A DNA stretch of 64,000 nt from Piliocolobus tephrosceles (taxonomy: Eukaryota > Chordata > Mammalia > Primates > Cercopithecidae). A program made the translations under genes and the position numbers. Positions 63,569 to 64,000 of the stretch are shown here, piece after piece. Position 1 is the stretch's first letter; the number at the start of each line of letters is the position of its first letter. Where the stretch lies: positions 45,028,953-45,092,952 of the forward strand of contig NC_045443.1 in the NCBI RefSeq assembly GCF_002776525.5. Reading direction: 5' to 3'. The notes below the pieces were generated by a model. It was not told where the DNA came from and ran no database searches. It was given only the letters and a program-made list of their open reading frames with translations.

Positions 63569-64000
63569 AGAAAGAAAAGTACATATGCTAGGTTATTCAG
63601 ACTCAGTCCTTAGTTAAAGCAGAGTTCACCTGTGACAGAGGGTCACAATTGCAGGCAAAGTGCCCAGGAGTGCTGACTTGGCAAATGCAACCTAACTGCA
63701 AACATCATGTCATTCTCCTTTTCCACAAGCATCGTAAATATCTTACATGTACTTGTGAACATACTGAATGTATTTTGCTCTTGATGAGGTAATAACTACT
63801 GATATTTACTAAATGAGAGCATTTAGGATATGTTAGATTCCCCTAATATTAATGCCTCGCATCTGTCCACTTCTGTGTGTTTGTCTTTGGCATTGAAGAG
63901 CAGGCAGTACCTTTGTGTAGTACAGATTATGAATGGAGATAACACTCAGTGGTAACACTAGCATGGTTTTCTAGACTGAGAACTAGTAAGTAATGTGATC
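63569..64000. other. Unassigned right edge
   Basis: Remaining sequence to the window end; no gene or named repeat is seen. Confidence 0.4.

Overview
This window is nuclear DNA of a primate. It holds two spliced protein-coding genes in a dense background of Alu, L1, ERV/MaLR and MIR/L2 elements. The Alu at about 53.05-53.36 kb carries diagnostic bases that I associate with Old World monkey AluYR subfamilies (GGCTCAAGCC, AACTAGCCGGGCGAGG, GGCGTAAACC, GAGATCCAGCC). I therefore infer a cercopithecid such as a macaque, baboon or vervet rather than human. The species is inferred, not proven.

Layout. 0-7.5 kb is a nest of retroelements: an ERVL-MaLR provirus with a solo LTR and Alus inside it, an Alu split by a second solo LTR, and a further LTR-like block just upstream of the first gene. 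7.7-13.47 kb is TMEM106C (+ strand; eight exons, seven coding; 250 codons) with a CpG-rich promoter. 13.5-17.2 kb is a 3.7-kb gap between the 3' ends of the two genes. 17.2-48.7 kb is COL2A1 (- strand), the pro-alpha-1 chain of type II collagen. All 54 exons could be placed; the coding parts sum to 4464 nt, i.e. 1487 codons plus stop, with no frameshift or nonsense codon. 48.7-64 kb is the COL2A1 5' flank, with a GC-rich promoter region, then L2, Alu, an (ATCC)n microsatellite, and a 5.3-kb 5'-inverted L1 sitting inside an Alu.

How the parts work. TMEM106C encodes a small single-pass type II membrane protein. COL2A1 encodes the fibrillar collagen of cartilage and vitreous. Its N-propeptide (signal peptide, alternatively spliced von Willebrand C exon 2, minor helix), telopeptides with cross-link lysines, 1014-residue Gly-X-Y helix and C-propeptide can all be read directly. 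Control elements seen are a TATA-like box, a conserved SOX9-type chondrocyte enhancer in intron 1, and a weak exon 2 donor next to a 12-bp intronic inverted repeat.

I found no evidence of a previously undescribed gene system. The points worth a second look are nested insertions, lineage-marker repeats, splice and 5'-UTR regulatory features, and a few unusual residues in otherwise very conserved collagen domains.
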